Positions 45,278-54,973 of a stretch of DNA of 64,000 nucleotides are shown here, in pieces. Source of the stretch: Planctomycetota bacterium. Lineage in GTDB: Bacteria > Planctomycetota > Planctomycetia > Planctomycetales > Planctomycetaceae. The first letter of the stretch is position 1. Every line of letters begins with the position of its first letter. A model generated the notes under the pieces. That model was not told the origin of the DNA. It did not search any database and was given only the letters and a program-made list of their open reading frames with translations. The stretch spans positions 1 through 64,000 of the forward strand of contig QQVO01000005.1 of assembly GCA_003388505.1 (NCBI GenBank), in the 5' to 3' direction. A program made the position numbers and the translations under genes.

Positions 45278-46450
45278 TCAGGGAGCGTCGGCCCGCGCGG
45301 TGCGTTGCCCGCTCGTCAGCCCTTTGCCGGACAGGTCACACACGCGGAACTGAAACACCCAGTCCTGCGCCCACGATTCGGTCTGCTCGTTCTGGCACAC
45401 CTTGAGCAGGATCGTGTTCCGACCCGATTTCAACTCGCCGCGAACACTGTACTGATCGAACCGCATTCCGCGATGGTATTCCTCGTGGCCGAAGAGATAC
45501 TCGCCGTTCACCCACAGCTTCCAGGCATTCGGCGTGGCAATGCGGAACTCGACAGGCCGGTCAGTGTCGCTGACAAACTCGGTCGCGGCGTAGGTCACGG
45601 CGCCCTTGTGCGGCTCGGTCAGCGCGGCCAGATCGAACTTGCCGACCTCGCCCACGTCGTACACCTTCCCATCGCAGTCGGCTTCGTACGTCTCCCACCG
45701 GACCTCACCGAGTTGTCCCTCGTAGACCGCGTCAAAATCGAGCTCCTGCTCGGGCGGATAGACGGCTTCAAAGCCGATCTTGTCCCGGTTGTCGAACGGT
45801 CCGATCAGTCGCCATTCCGTGAGGAAGCCGAAGTGGTTCACCAGGTCGACGTCCGTGCCCATACCGTCCAGCGACTTCGCAATCTGCTCGACCTGGTCCC
45901 CGTCCGTTGCCCCGGTGAGGGCCTTCTCATAGGTGCTCTTCGCCTCAGCGGCGTCGCCCGTGTCGGCGAGTTCTTCGGCGGCCGAAATCAGTCGCGCCAC
46001 CGCGTCCCGCCGCATTTCGGGACTCGGATCGTCCAGCATGTTGGGAATAATGCGATCGGGCGCAGACGGGTCCGCCTTCACCAGCCATTCGTAAGCCAGC
46101 CGGCGCGCCCGCCCGCTATGCTCAAGATCGAGCACAAACGCCTCGAGTTCAGTCGCGGGCAAGCCGTCGTCCGACTCCTGGGCCCGAGCGGCGACCGACT
46201 CGAAAGCGCCCCGCAGCCAGTTCACCGCAAGTGGATTGGCGTCGTCCATCGCAGCCAGAATCCGCGTCAGCGTCGATGCATCCGCCTGCGACAACTCACG
46301 CACCGCCTCCGCCGCAGCAGGATTTCCTTCGCCGCGGGGCTCGACGGCTGTCACCGCCTCCAGCAGTTCGTCGATCTCATCGGCCGATGCAGAATCGAAC
46401 CAGGCCAGACAGAAAACCAGGGACGCTCCCAGGCAGAAGTATCGCAGCAT
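45278..46450 (-). CDS. Exported protein with HEAT-like N-terminus and beta-sandwich C-terminus
   Basis: A 390-residue protein with a signal peptide (LGASLVFCLAWFDSASA). Residues ~25-200 form Ala-rich helical pairs like HEAT repeats (NMLDDPSPEMRRDAVARLIS). Residues ~205-375 look like a beta-sandwich of carbohydrate-binding type (FLTEWRLIGPFDNRDKIGF, AWKLWVNGEYLFGHEEYHRG, SGRNTILLKVCQNEQTESW). I do not recognise a named family. The gene lies 56 bp upstream of the PQQ-propeller gene on the same strand. A 16-bp palindrome lies about 100 bp upstream of the start. Confidence 0.8.
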   Translation of the reverse strand: MLRYFCLGASLVFCLAWFDSASADEIDELLEAVTAVEPRGEGNPAAAEAVRELSQADASTLTRILAAMDDANPLAVNWLRGAFESVAARAQESDDGLPATELEAFVLDLEHSGRARRLAYEWLVKADPSAPDRIIPNMLDDPSPEMRRDAVARLISAAEELADTGDAAEAKSTYEKALTGATDGDQVEQIAKSLDGMGTDVDLVNHFGFLTEWRLIGPFDNRDKIGFEAVYPPEQELDFDAVYEGQLGEVRWETYEADCDGKVYDVGEVGKFDLAALTEPHKGAVTYAATEFVSDTDRPVEFRIATPNAWKLWVNGEYLFGHEEYHRGMRFDQYSVRGELKSGRNTILLKVCQNEQTESWAQDWVFQFRVCDLSGKGLTSGQRTARADAP

Positions 46451-46800
46451 AACTCGCTCCGGAGTGTTATTCGGAATATTGGCGGCCGGAAAATCGCTCC
46501 GCCCGGCAGCGCAGTTTAGCGACCGCCTGTTTGGAATTCACGCGGATACTCTGAACGCGCGCGTTCATCGGGAACCCTTTCAGTCGCACTGGCGAGAGTT
46601 GCCCACCACCACGCCAGAGCACACAGCGGCGAAGCCGCGCCTGCATATAGCAGCGGGCGTCAGCCCGCTGTCCGCCGCCAAAAACCAGAATCCGAGCCGC
46701 GAACGCGGCGTCAGCAGGCTCCATGTCTCCCACACGATCCATCGCAGGTACTCAACCGATCACCCCCAGCCCGTGACACTCGTCAATGGCGGAGCGCTCA
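46451..46800. other. 350-bp intergenic region with palindrome and two hairpins
   Basis: Upstream of the exported HEAT-like protein. It contains a perfect 16-bp palindrome TGAACGCGCGCGTTCA (46552-46567). Two GC-rich hairpins follow, GCGGC-GAA-GCCGC (46626-46638) and CAGCGGGC-GTCA-GCCCGCTG (46651-46670). These could be an operator and REP-like or attenuator structures. No gene was found. Confidence 0.45.
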
Positions 46801-48786
46801 TCATTGGTGAAAACGAGAGTCAGCGACAACAACCTCACATTCCGGCAGACTATCGAGGAACACTCTGCCGTACCGCTTTGTGCAGACCCGCGGATCGAGA
46901 ATCGCGACCGTCCCTGTATCGGTTCCACTGCGGATCAGTCTGCCGAACCCCTGCCGCAGCCGAATCGCCGCTTCCGGAACCTGGTAGTCCATAAACGGAT
47001 TGCCCCCGTCTCCCCGAATCTTTTCCAGACGCGCTTCGAGCAACGGGTGATCGGGCACGCTGAACGGCAGCCGCGCCACAATCACCGTCTGCAAGGCGTC
47101 CCCCGGCACGTCGACCCCCTGCCAGAAGCTGTCCGCTCCGAACAGGACGGCGTTCCCTTCCTTGCGAAACCGCTCCACCAGCGCCGTGCGGTCGACGCCG
47201 GCCCCCTGGCACAGCAGCGACCGGTTGCACGACGTCAACCACGGCGCGAGCCGATCGGCGCAGCTCTTCAGCATGCGGTAACTCGTGAACAGAACGAACA
47301 CGCCGCCGCTGGTTTCCTCGACAAGTTCGCGAATCCGCTCGCAGGCTTGCTGCTCGAATTGCGCCGGCGCCCCGGACGGATCGGGCAGATGCGGATTCAG
47401 AACCAGACGCACCTGCCGCCGATAGTCGAACGGACTTCCCAATTTGAGTTCGTTACACGAGGTGAGTCCGACCCGCTGCCGAAAAAACCGGAAGTCGGCC
47501 TCGCCGACGGAGAGCGTGGCGCTCGTCAGGATCACCGTGTCGATCCGGCTGAAGAGTTCCTCCCGCAGCACCGGTCCGACGTCGACCGGAGCGGAGACCA
47601 GCCGCACCACCTGCCCCCTCCGCCCGGTGACTTCCGCCCAGTAGACCGCGTCCGACTCGGTTTGTTTCAGCCAGGCGTCGATTCCGGCAGCGAGACCATC
47701 GAGCCGATCGGCCGCCGCGGTCAATTCGATCTGCTGCTCTTCCGCAGAGAGCCGCGCCGCGTAAGTCCGGATCTTGATCGACAACCGGCGGAGGTCGGGG
47801 CTGACAGGGTTCTCCAGCGAAAGTCGCTCGTGCGCCCGCCCGTTTCCCGGCTGTTGCCGCGTGAGCCAGCCCCGCACCTGCTCAAAGAACTCGTCGGCCA
47901 GATACCGCAAACGCAAAGCGAGTTCCTGCGCGCCCGGAACATCATGGAACAGCAGCAGCCCTTTTTGCTGCCGCTCGTTGTACAGCCGGTTCAGCGTGTA
48001 GTTGATCTGCCCGCTCGTGACCGACAGCCCGAGATGCTCCGCTGCGACCCCCTCGATCTGGTGGGCCTCGTCGAAAATGACAACGTCGTAGTCCGGCAGC
48101 ACGCTCGCCCCCTCGCGGCGCAGCGCAAGATCCGAAAAGAACAGCGCGTGATTGACGACGATCAGGTCCGCGTTCCAGACGCGGCGACGCGCCTTGTAGA
48201 AGAAGCATTCGTCGTAAGTCGGACACTTCCGGCCGAGGCAGTTGCCGTGTTCGCTCTTCACCTCATCCCACAACTCCGGTTCGGGCCGAAAACTCAGGTC
48301 GCTCAGGCTGCCGTCGGTCGTGCTCGTGCTCCACTCTTTCACTCTGGAGAGTTGCTGCAGCGAGGCGGCGGCGGCGAACAACGAACCGGCCCGCTCCCCC
48401 GCGCCTTTCAGTCGTCGCAGACTGATGTAGTTGGAACGCCCCTTGGCCAGAACGGCGGAGAACTCGACGGGCAGCACCGCGTTCAGAAACGGGATGTCGC
48501 GGTGAATCAGTTGTTCCTGCAGACTGATGGTGTGCGTGCTGACGACGATTCGTTTTCGCCCACTCTCCTTCCCGTCCCGCTGAGCCGCTGCCAGGATCGC
48601 CGGCACCAGATACGCAAAACTCTTTCCCACGCCGGTCCCCGCCTCCACGACGAGATGCGAACCCTCCGCGACCGCGCGTTCAACCGCCTCGGCCATCTCG
48701 AGCTGCTGCGGACGGTGCTCGTACGCGTCAAGCCGGCCGGCGATCATCCCGTCGGCGTCGAGGACATCAGCGGGAGTCAGTCGCAC
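46801..48786 (-). CDS. DinG/XPD-family ATP-dependent DNA helicase
   Basis: A 661-residue superfamily 2 helicase that unwinds DNA 5' to 3'. Walker A is VEAGTGVGKSFAYLVPA (48-64), the DEAH box is VIFDEAHQIEG (236-246), and motif VI includes RLRQGFGRLIRSGTDTG near the C-terminus. In the iron-sulfur region three cysteines are seen (C183, C188, C194 in NCLGRKCPTYDEC), but the earlier position, usually Cys after GRxNY, is Ser122 (GRSNYISLRRL). A four-Cys 4Fe-4S cluster is thus questionable. The start is GTG 48786 with AGGTGA upstream. It lies 60 bp downstream of the phosphatase gene on the same strand. Confidence 0.92.
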   Translation of the reverse strand: MRLTPADVLDADGMIAGRLDAYEHRPQQLEMAEAVERAVAEGSHLVVEAGTGVGKSFAYLVPAILAAAQRDGKESGRKRIVVSTHTISLQEQLIHRDIPFLNAVLPVEFSAVLAKGRSNYISLRRLKGAGERAGSLFAAAASLQQLSRVKEWSTSTTDGSLSDLSFRPEPELWDEVKSEHGNCLGRKCPTYDECFFYKARRRVWNADLIVVNHALFFSDLALRREGASVLPDYDVVIFDEAHQIEGVAAEHLGLSVTSGQINYTLNRLYNERQQKGLLLFHDVPGAQELALRLRYLADEFFEQVRGWLTRQQPGNGRAHERLSLENPVSPDLRRLSIKIRTYAARLSAEEQQIELTAAADRLDGLAAGIDAWLKQTESDAVYWAEVTGRRGQVVRLVSAPVDVGPVLREELFSRIDTVILTSATLSVGEADFRFFRQRVGLTSCNELKLGSPFDYRRQVRLVLNPHLPDPSGAPAQFEQQACERIRELVEETSGGVFVLFTSYRMLKSCADRLAPWLTSCNRSLLCQGAGVDRTALVERFRKEGNAVLFGADSFWQGVDVPGDALQTVIVARLPFSVPDHPLLEARLEKIRGDGGNPFMDYQVPEAAIRLRQGFGRLIRSGTDTGTVAILDPRVCTKRYGRVFLDSLPECEVVVADSRFHQ

Positions 48787-48846
48787 GCATCACCTTCCAT
48801 GTCCAGAGAGCGAGGGCCGACGTGTGGGAGCCCGTACAATTCGACC

Positions 48847-50583
48847 TCACGAAACCCGCTGAAGACCGACAATGCACGTGTCGTCCCGCAGCGCGCTTTC
48901 GCCCACGTAGTCTTCCACACTGTTGACGATCGCGTTGACCACGGCGTCGATGTCGCCGTCCGTGTCGGCAATGCACTTCTCCAGGCGGCGGCGACCAAAA
49001 ATTTCGCGCTGCTCGTTCATCGCCTCGGTCACCCCGTCCGTATAGCCGATCAGCGTCTCACCGGATTTGATGGCAAACTGCGACTCCTGATAGTCGAGAT
49101 CCGGCACGATTCCCAAAGGCAGGCCCGACTCGTCGCGCCCCAGTTGCTCGATCTTCCCGTCGGTCCGTCGCAACAGTGGCGCCAGGTGGCCTGCATTGAC
49201 GAGTCGCACCGTATGCTCCGCCGGATCGACCACCAGCACCAGAAACGTGATAAACCGGTGTCCCAGACCGCTCGATGCAATCTCCCGGTTGAGGCCCGCC
49301 ACCGCCTGCGCCGGACTCTCGTTCGCCAGCAACTGATACCGCGCCGAAGAGTACAGCCGCGCCATGAGTAGAGCGGCCGGCATCCCTTTCCCGGCGACGT
49401 CGCCCAGCGTCACCGCCACCTTCCCTTCCGGCAGCATCACGTAGTCGAAGTAATCCCCGCCGATCCGCAAAGCGGCTTCGTAGTAGTCGGCAAAGGCGTA
49501 ATGCTCGACCGTCGGCCGGGACTTCGGCAGAAACCCGAGCTGAACCTGCGTGGCGAAATCGAGGTCGCGGTCCAGTTCTCGCTTGCGCAACAGCGCCTCG
49601 TGAAGCGTGGCGTTCTCAATCGCCATCGCCGCTTGCGTCGCCAGGCTCACCAGCAGGTCAAGATCCTCCTTGTTGAACTCATTATTCTTCCCCCGCGTCA
49701 CCACCTGAATGACTCCGATCGCCTCGTCGTCGTGGCCGACCAGCGGCGCGCACATCACCGACCGGATTTTCAGCCGGTTCAGACTCGTGCTCTGATTCAG
49801 TTTGGGATCATCCGGAACGTTCTGGCTCAGCAAAGCCTGCCGCGTTTCCATCGCCTGACGCACCACGGTCATGCTCACCGCAACCGCGTCCGCCTCCCCC
49901 CCCTGTCGCAACCGCGTCGCCTTCACGTGCAGCTTCCCGGTGTCCGGGTCTTTCAGCAGCACGAACCCCTGGGCCGCCTGCGGAAAGATCTTGAACAGCG
50001 TCGACAGCATCTTCGGCAGAACCGCATCGACCTCCAGTTCGCCGCCCAGCGCCCGGCTGATCTCCAGCACCGCCTGCAGTTTCAACTCCGGCTGGAGCTT
50101 GAACGACTCGTCCGACGACCGCCGCACGTCGATCTTGTCGACCACAGACGACGATTCAAACAACGGAATCTCTTGCGACTCTTCCGTATAGACGCCGCTG
50201 TCCTCAATAATCGGCTGCTCGTCGGTCTTCCGTTCCCCGAAGGCTGTGTCCGCCTGCCGGCCGACCCCGGAACTCGTGTCGCTGATGCTCGACCCGTTCT
50301 GCTCGAACGTGACAACGATGTCGCAGACGCGGATCTGGTCGCCGTCCGTCAATTCCGCGCGGCCTTCCACCGGAACCGCGTTCAGGTACGTCCCGTTGCG
50401 GCTGCGAAGGTCTTCGACGTAATAACTGCCGTGGCTCTCGAGAATCTGGGCGTGGTGCCGGCTGACGGCGCCGTTATCGAGCACGATGTGGCAGTTCGGG
50501 TGACGGCCCATCAGCGTCCGTTCGCCCTCCAACTGGTAGAGGGCGCCGGAGCCGGGTCCGTGCACCACACGCAGAACAGCCAC
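48847..50583 (-). CDS. FHA-GAF-PP2C (SpoIIE) phosphatase
   Basis: A 578-residue signalling protein. The FHA domain (1-95) has LMGRHPNCHIVL (R27), SRHHAQIL and LRSRNGTYLNAV, and binds phosphothreonine. A linker follows, then a GAF domain (~165-330; AVLEISRALGGELEVDAVLP, then VMCAPLVGHDDEAIGVIQVV), and a SpoIIE/PP2C domain to the end (GGDYFDYVMLPEGKVAVTLG, DVAGKGMPAALLMA). The metal-binding aspartates of GGDYFD and GDVAGKG are present, so it should be an active Ser/Thr phosphatase. The start is GTG 50583 with GAGG upstream. It likely opposes a Hanks-type kinase. Confidence 0.94.
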   Translation of the reverse strand: MAVLRVVHGPGSGALYQLEGERTLMGRHPNCHIVLDNGAVSRHHAQILESHGSYYVEDLRSRNGTYLNAVPVEGRAELTDGDQIRVCDIVVTFEQNGSSISDTSSGVGRQADTAFGERKTDEQPIIEDSGVYTEESQEIPLFESSSVVDKIDVRRSSDESFKLQPELKLQAVLEISRALGGELEVDAVLPKMLSTLFKIFPQAAQGFVLLKDPDTGKLHVKATRLRQGGEADAVAVSMTVVRQAMETRQALLSQNVPDDPKLNQSTSLNRLKIRSVMCAPLVGHDDEAIGVIQVVTRGKNNEFNKEDLDLLVSLATQAAMAIENATLHEALLRKRELDRDLDFATQVQLGFLPKSRPTVEHYAFADYYEAALRIGGDYFDYVMLPEGKVAVTLGDVAGKGMPAALLMARLYSSARYQLLANESPAQAVAGLNREIASSGLGHRFITFLVLVVDPAEHTVRLVNAGHLAPLLRRTDGKIEQLGRDESGLPLGIVPDLDYQESQFAIKSGETLIGYTDGVTEAMNEQREIFGRRRLEKCIADTDGDIDAVVNAIVNSVEDYVGESALRDDTCIVGLQRVS

Positions 50584-51095
50584 GGCTGAGATTCCTCGGG
50601 GCGGGACGAAGAGCAGAGAGCACGACTGCCTCGCGATTCTACCGCCGTAACAAATCTCCGGTCAATCGCCCCCCGATTCCCCCTAAGCGACCGCGACCTC
50701 CTGCACTCCCACGAGCCGCAATGACCTCGCTTCCAAACTTCCGTCTGGCAACGCACGCATGCCCCGCCGGAATCGGATCACAGTGAGCAGGCGTCGCCCG
50801 CAACCCAACGACGTAGCGCACGCAGCCTGGCGTGCGTCCCGCTGATCGCAAAGACGGTTGACGCATGCTGGCAGCGTGCGCTATGGGCCAGCGCAAGAAC
50901 TTGCGCAGGATCACAAGGGCCTGCACGTTCGTAATACAAACCGGCCGCTCGCTTCCCCGGGCTCGCACGTGAGCGTCCGCATGGCGACAATGGATCGGCG
51001 AGGAGTCTCGCGGCGGCTGCCTGGCCCGGCGACTCGAGCGAACGATTGCGTGTCTGCCTCTCATGCCGGGGGCGCAGGCCACACACGGGGACGCC
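50584..51095. other. 512-bp intergenic region between divergent genes, holding a REP-like repeat
   Basis: No gene is seen. The middle holds copy B of the double-hairpin repeat (50788-50931). The rest of the spacer shows no recognisable promoter. Short minus-strand frames that read through the repeat also occur in the other copy and are artefacts of the repeat. Confidence 0.5.
50788..50931 (-). repeat. REP-like double-hairpin repeat, copy B
   Basis: Inverted copy of 25005-25148. The core (50812-50885) has the two hairpins with sequence changes that keep pairing in the first (GCAGCCTGGCGTGCG) and mostly in the second (GCATGCTGGCAGCGTGC). Copies differ by scattered substitutions, which argues that they are old and perhaps maintained for structure. 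Confidence 0.85.
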
Positions 51096-52757
51096 ATGAA
51101 GACACAAGCGCTTGAGACGTTTCGCGAAAAACTCGCCGCCGGTCATTCCGTGCACGGGCTCTGGGCGACGCTCGAATCAGCGACCGTCACCGAAATCGCT
51201 GTCGCACTGGGACTCGACTGGGTCGTCGTCGACGCCGAGCACGGACATCTCGACTGGAAGGACGTCAACGAACACGTTCGCGCCGCGCTCCGCAGCGATA
51301 CCGTCCTGCTGGTCCGCCTGGCCGAGCGCAGCACTTCGCTCACCAAACGCGCGCTCGATATCGGCGCCGACGGCGTCGTCATCCCCTGGGTCGAATCGAC
51401 CGAGCAACTTGAAGAAGCAATTCGAGACTGCCGCTATCCGCCGGAAGGCCGCCGCGGAATCGGCGGCGAACGCGCGACCGCCTGGGGGCACTGTCTGGCC
51501 GAGCATACGGCCGAAGCGAACGAACAGGTGCTGGTCGTCCCTGTAATCGAGAGCGTCGCCGCGATTCCTCATATCCCCGCCATGTGCGAACTCGACGGAG
51601 TCGACGTCTTCTTCTTCGGTCCGGCCGATTTCTCGGCCACGGCCGGCTGCCGCGGTCAGTGGGAAGGCCCCGGCGTCGCCGAGCAGATCCTTGAATTGAA
51701 AGACACAATCATCGCCGCCGGCAAACACTGCGGACTCATGACCACGAGCCTCGACGATCTCGAGACTCGGCGCGAGCAGGGATTTCGCATGCTGGGCCTC
51801 GGGTCCGACACCGGGCTGCTCTCGCGTTCGCTGCATCAGGCCCTGCAGAAACTTGGATGCGACCGCATGCCCGCCACGAGCCTCGACCCGGCCGATGGAC
51901 GACCGGTCCGCGTCCCGCTCCCCCAACCCCCTGAACACATGCGGCCAGATCGTCACGAACTGGTCACCCACGTCACCGAGACCGACACCCTGGAACTTCA
52001 ATCAGGCGTCCTCTTCAATCCGCTCGTGGGACAGTTCAACACGGCCCGCGATCTCACCACCGGCGTCGTCGCCTTCAAACCGGAGGCGTCGCTCGATTGT
52101 CACACCCATCCCTGCAGCGAGTCGATCACCGTCCTGGAAGGGCAACTTGAAGTCTTGGTCGAAGGCCGGGCGTATCGCCTCGGTTCGCTCGACAACATCA
52201 CCATCCCCCGGTGGCTGCCGCACGCCGCCAGAAACCCCGACCCTGCAGTCACTGCCCGCTTGCACATCGCACTGGCGATGGACGTTCCCGAGCGGGAACT
52301 TGTCGCGAAGGAGTTCGAACGCATCGAGATGCCGGACGACTCACCGGGACACCCGGGACGAGAACGCGTCACCCGGTTCGCAACGGCCGCCCGCACCTTC
52401 GGCGTCGGCCCCGGCGCGGAGTTCATCGATTTCTTCAACGCAGATCTGATGCCCGGCCTGGAAATGAGCGGCGGGTTCGGCCGCTTCGATCCGGACGGGC
52501 GTCTCCCCGCCCATCTGCACGACTTCGACGAGTCGATCTGTATCATCGACGGCGAAGCCACCTGTCACGTTGAAGGCCGCCGCTACTCCCTCTCCGGTTG
52601 CGCCACCGCGATGGTCCCCCGCGGCCGCGTGCATTACTTCATCAACGAGTCCCCCGGTTCCATGGACATGATCTGGGTCTACGCCGGCCCACTCCCCGAA
52701 CGCATCGTCGTCGACGAGTCGTGCGCCCTGCACCCGCCTGACCGAACGCCCTGTTGA
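51096..52757 (+). CDS. HpcH/HpaI-type aldolase fused to two cupin domains
   Basis: A 553-residue fusion. Residues ~1-255 are an HpcH/HpaI class II aldolase: WVVVDAEHGHLDW (catalytic H49), LLVRLAERS (R74), GADGVVIPWVES, VVPVIESVAAI (E152) and FFGPADFSATAG (D178). These bind metal and pyruvate in 2-keto-3-deoxysugar aldolases. Residues ~300-400 are a first cupin (HTHPCSE: H336, H338, E342; later H376), and ~440-540 a second (HLHDFDE: H473, H475, E479; later H513). Both have HxHx3E...H metal-site patterns. The start is ATG 51096; an in-frame codon at 51063 would add eleven residues. It leads a gene run with a beta-helix protein. The substrate is not known. Confidence 0.88.
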   Translation: MKTQALETFREKLAAGHSVHGLWATLESATVTEIAVALGLDWVVVDAEHGHLDWKDVNEHVRAALRSDTVLLVRLAERSTSLTKRALDIGADGVVIPWVESTEQLEEAIRDCRYPPEGRRGIGGERATAWGHCLAEHTAEANEQVLVVPVIESVAAIPHIPAMCELDGVDVFFFGPADFSATAGCRGQWEGPGVAEQILELKDTIIAAGKHCGLMTTSLDDLETRREQGFRMLGLGSDTGLLSRSLHQALQKLGCDRMPATSLDPADGRPVRVPLPQPPEHMRPDRHELVTHVTETDTLELQSGVLFNPLVGQFNTARDLTTGVVAFKPEASLDCHTHPCSESITVLEGQLEVLVEGRAYRLGSLDNITIPRWLPHAARNPDPAVTARLHIALAMDVPERELVAKEFERIEMPDDSPGHPGRERVTRFATAARTFGVGPGAEFIDFFNADLMPGLEMSGGFGRFDPDGRLPAHLHDFDESICIIDGEATCHVEGRRYSLSGCATAMVPRGRVHYFINESPGSMDMIWVYAGPLPERIVVDESCALHPPDRTPC

Positions 52758-52852
52758 TCGCCTGTAACGTCCCCTGCGCGTTATGATCGCGAGCCAGATT
52801 CTCAACTGTCCGTCTGCGCATTCGCATCGGTTCTCCTGGTAAAGACATTTCC

Positions 52853-54949
52853 ATGAAATTGTGGGCCTCTGAAAATCTGAAACGGTTCGCCCTCATCGTC
52901 GCCCTCGGCGGAATGGGGTCTCTCGTCACCCGCGTGATCGCCGAGGATGAACCATCCGCGTCCCATCCACCGATGCGCGCGCTGCCCACCGCCTCGCAAC
53001 GGCCAATGGAAGACGGACCGTCTTATTTCGTCGATGCAGCCGGCGGCGATGATCAGAACGAGGGCAGCGAGCAGACGCCTTGGAAGACTCTCCGCTACTC
53101 GCTGCGGAAATTGAAACCCGGCGACACGCTGTATCTGCGCGGCGGCGTCTATTACGAAAAGGTCTCTCTCTCACAATCCGGCACGGAAGACGCCCCGATC
53201 ACCATCCGGTCCTACCCCGGCGAAACGGCGATCATCGACGGCGGATTGCGCGAGTTCTTCGACAGCCCCGAAACGAGTTGGGAACCGTATAAGGACGGAG
53301 CCGAAGGCGAGTTCGTTTCAACCCGCACCTACGACGACGCGAATGACCGCCGGGTTCCCTACCAGTTTCTGCCTGCGGCCTGGGAGCCGATGTGGAGCAT
53401 CGAACACGAACGCCCGCTCGCCCTGGGCCACTTCGCCGATTCCATGGTCCCGCTGCACAGCTACCGGGTGGCGGTCGACCTGCGTTCGGAGAACGAACTC
53501 TGGATCGGCGGGAAGTTCGAGATGCGCGACACCGGCGTCTACTGCGGACCGGGACTCTGGTTCAATCGCGAAACCGGCCGCATCCACATCCGCCTGGCCC
53601 ACCACACGCTGGAAGGACTCGGCGACCGCGCCTATCGTGGTGAGACCGACCCGAGGAAACTTCCGCTCATCATCGCAGCCGGTTTCGGCAACGACGTGCT
53701 GCGGGTCAACGGCGTGCAGCACGTTCGCATCCAGGATCTAATTCTTCGCGGGGCCACCGGCAGCCCCATGATTCACGTTTACGGTTCACAGAACGTCGAA
53801 CTCGATCACCTCACTGTCTACGGCGGCTTTCCCGGACTCTTGATCGACGCTTCGCAGAACATTCGCGTCACGCACTCGGCGTTTCGCGGTCTGGCCGCGC
53901 CGTGGACGTCCCGGGCCCACATGAAGTATCGCGGCACCGCGTCGTATCAGATCGTGCTGCGCGACGCCCAGCCGCGCAACGAGAACATCGAACTCGCCTG
54001 GTGCGAGTTCACCGACGACCACGACTTCGCCTTCCTGCGGTTCGTGACCAACCTGCAGTTCCATCACAACTTCGTCGACAACTTCAACGACGACGGTCTG
54101 GAGTGCGGGCCCAAGCTGCGCGACCACACCCTGTTCATCCATCAGAACCGCATCGGCCGTTGTCTGATTCCGATCACGCAGCACGAGATTGAGAAAGACG
54201 AGTCGCCGGCCGATCACGATCCGGAATCGGGCGTCTTCGTCTACCGCAACGTGTTCGACCTGCGGGGCGGCGTCTACAGCGGACCGCCGGCGGAGTCTGA
54301 TCCGAGTGGAGCGTTTCTGAACCGGGAAGGCCATCTCGTCGGCGATCACGGCAGCCCGATCTGGCCCGTGATGCGGGTCTATCACAACACCTTCCTACGC
54401 GAGACGCCCGTGTTTCGCGATTACTTCCTCTTCGGACTCGGCGCGCAGGGACTGCGGGACAACGAGCGCGACGTCTTCAACAACATCTTCGTGCAGATGG
54501 AACGCGTCCCGGGCGTTGGCTTCGCCGGGATCACCGAACCGGGCCGGGTCCGCGAGGGCGGCAATCTCTTGTGGGGCGTCGCCGAAGGTCCGGCTCTCAC
54601 CGCAGACCCGCTCGCAGCGTTCCGAAAAACTCCCCTCTACAAGAAGAGTCGCGACGTCTATCCGCCGGGATGGACAACGCAGGACCAGGTCGCCGACCCC
54701 GGGTTCGTCCACCTGCCGTCTGATTACAAAGCACCCGCCGACCTCAGATTGCAGACCGACAGCCCGGCCGTGGACAGCGGAATCACCCTCCCGGATGCCT
54801 GGCCCGACCCGCTCCGCGACTCAGATTCGGGCGCCCCCGATATTGGCGCCCTCCCCCTCGGCGCCGACCCCTGGTCGATCGGCGTCGACGGCCGCCTGTC
54901 GCTCTTCGGCGACAATTACCAGCAACAAACCACCGATTCGACGAACTGA
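52853..54949 (+). CDS. Exported right-handed beta-helix protein (polysaccharide-lyase-like)
   Basis: A 698-residue protein. A signal peptide (KRFALIVALGGMGSLVTRV, cleaved before AED) is followed by FVDAAGGDDQNEGSEQTPW, the DUF1565/PbH1 start, and KLKPGDTLYLRGGVYYEKVS with SYPGETAIIDGG. The middle (~270-480) has repeated beta-helix turns (GVQHVRIQDLILRGATGSPM, NVELDHLTVYGGFPGLLIDA). This fold is that of pectate lyases and related enzymes. Catalytic residues cannot be identified, so enzymatic or binding function is open. It lies 95 bp after the aldolase-cupin gene and 24 bp before the isochorismatase-family gene. Confidence 0.88.
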   Translation: MKLWASENLKRFALIVALGGMGSLVTRVIAEDEPSASHPPMRALPTASQRPMEDGPSYFVDAAGGDDQNEGSEQTPWKTLRYSLRKLKPGDTLYLRGGVYYEKVSLSQSGTEDAPITIRSYPGETAIIDGGLREFFDSPETSWEPYKDGAEGEFVSTRTYDDANDRRVPYQFLPAAWEPMWSIEHERPLALGHFADSMVPLHSYRVAVDLRSENELWIGGKFEMRDTGVYCGPGLWFNRETGRIHIRLAHHTLEGLGDRAYRGETDPRKLPLIIAAGFGNDVLRVNGVQHVRIQDLILRGATGSPMIHVYGSQNVELDHLTVYGGFPGLLIDASQNIRVTHSAFRGLAAPWTSRAHMKYRGTASYQIVLRDAQPRNENIELAWCEFTDDHDFAFLRFVTNLQFHHNFVDNFNDDGLECGPKLRDHTLFIHQNRIGRCLIPITQHEIEKDESPADHDPESGVFVYRNVFDLRGGVYSGPPAESDPSGAFLNREGHLVGDHGSPIWPVMRVYHNTFLRETPVFRDYFLFGLGAQGLRDNERDVFNNIFVQMERVPGVGFAGITEPGRVREGGNLLWGVAEGPALTADPLAAFRKTPLYKKSRDVYPPGWTTQDQVADPGFVHLPSDYKAPADLRLQTDSPAVDSGITLPDAWPDPLRDSDSGAPDIGALPLGADPWSIGVDGRLSLFGDNYQQQTTDSTN

Positions 54950-54973
54950 AGGCTCGACAAACAGGAGATACGC

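Noticed and set aside
46786-49371. 861-residue plus-strand open frame
   Set aside because: It runs antisense through the helicase and phosphatase genes, whose motifs are clear, and has an Arg/Gln/Pro-rich shadow composition.
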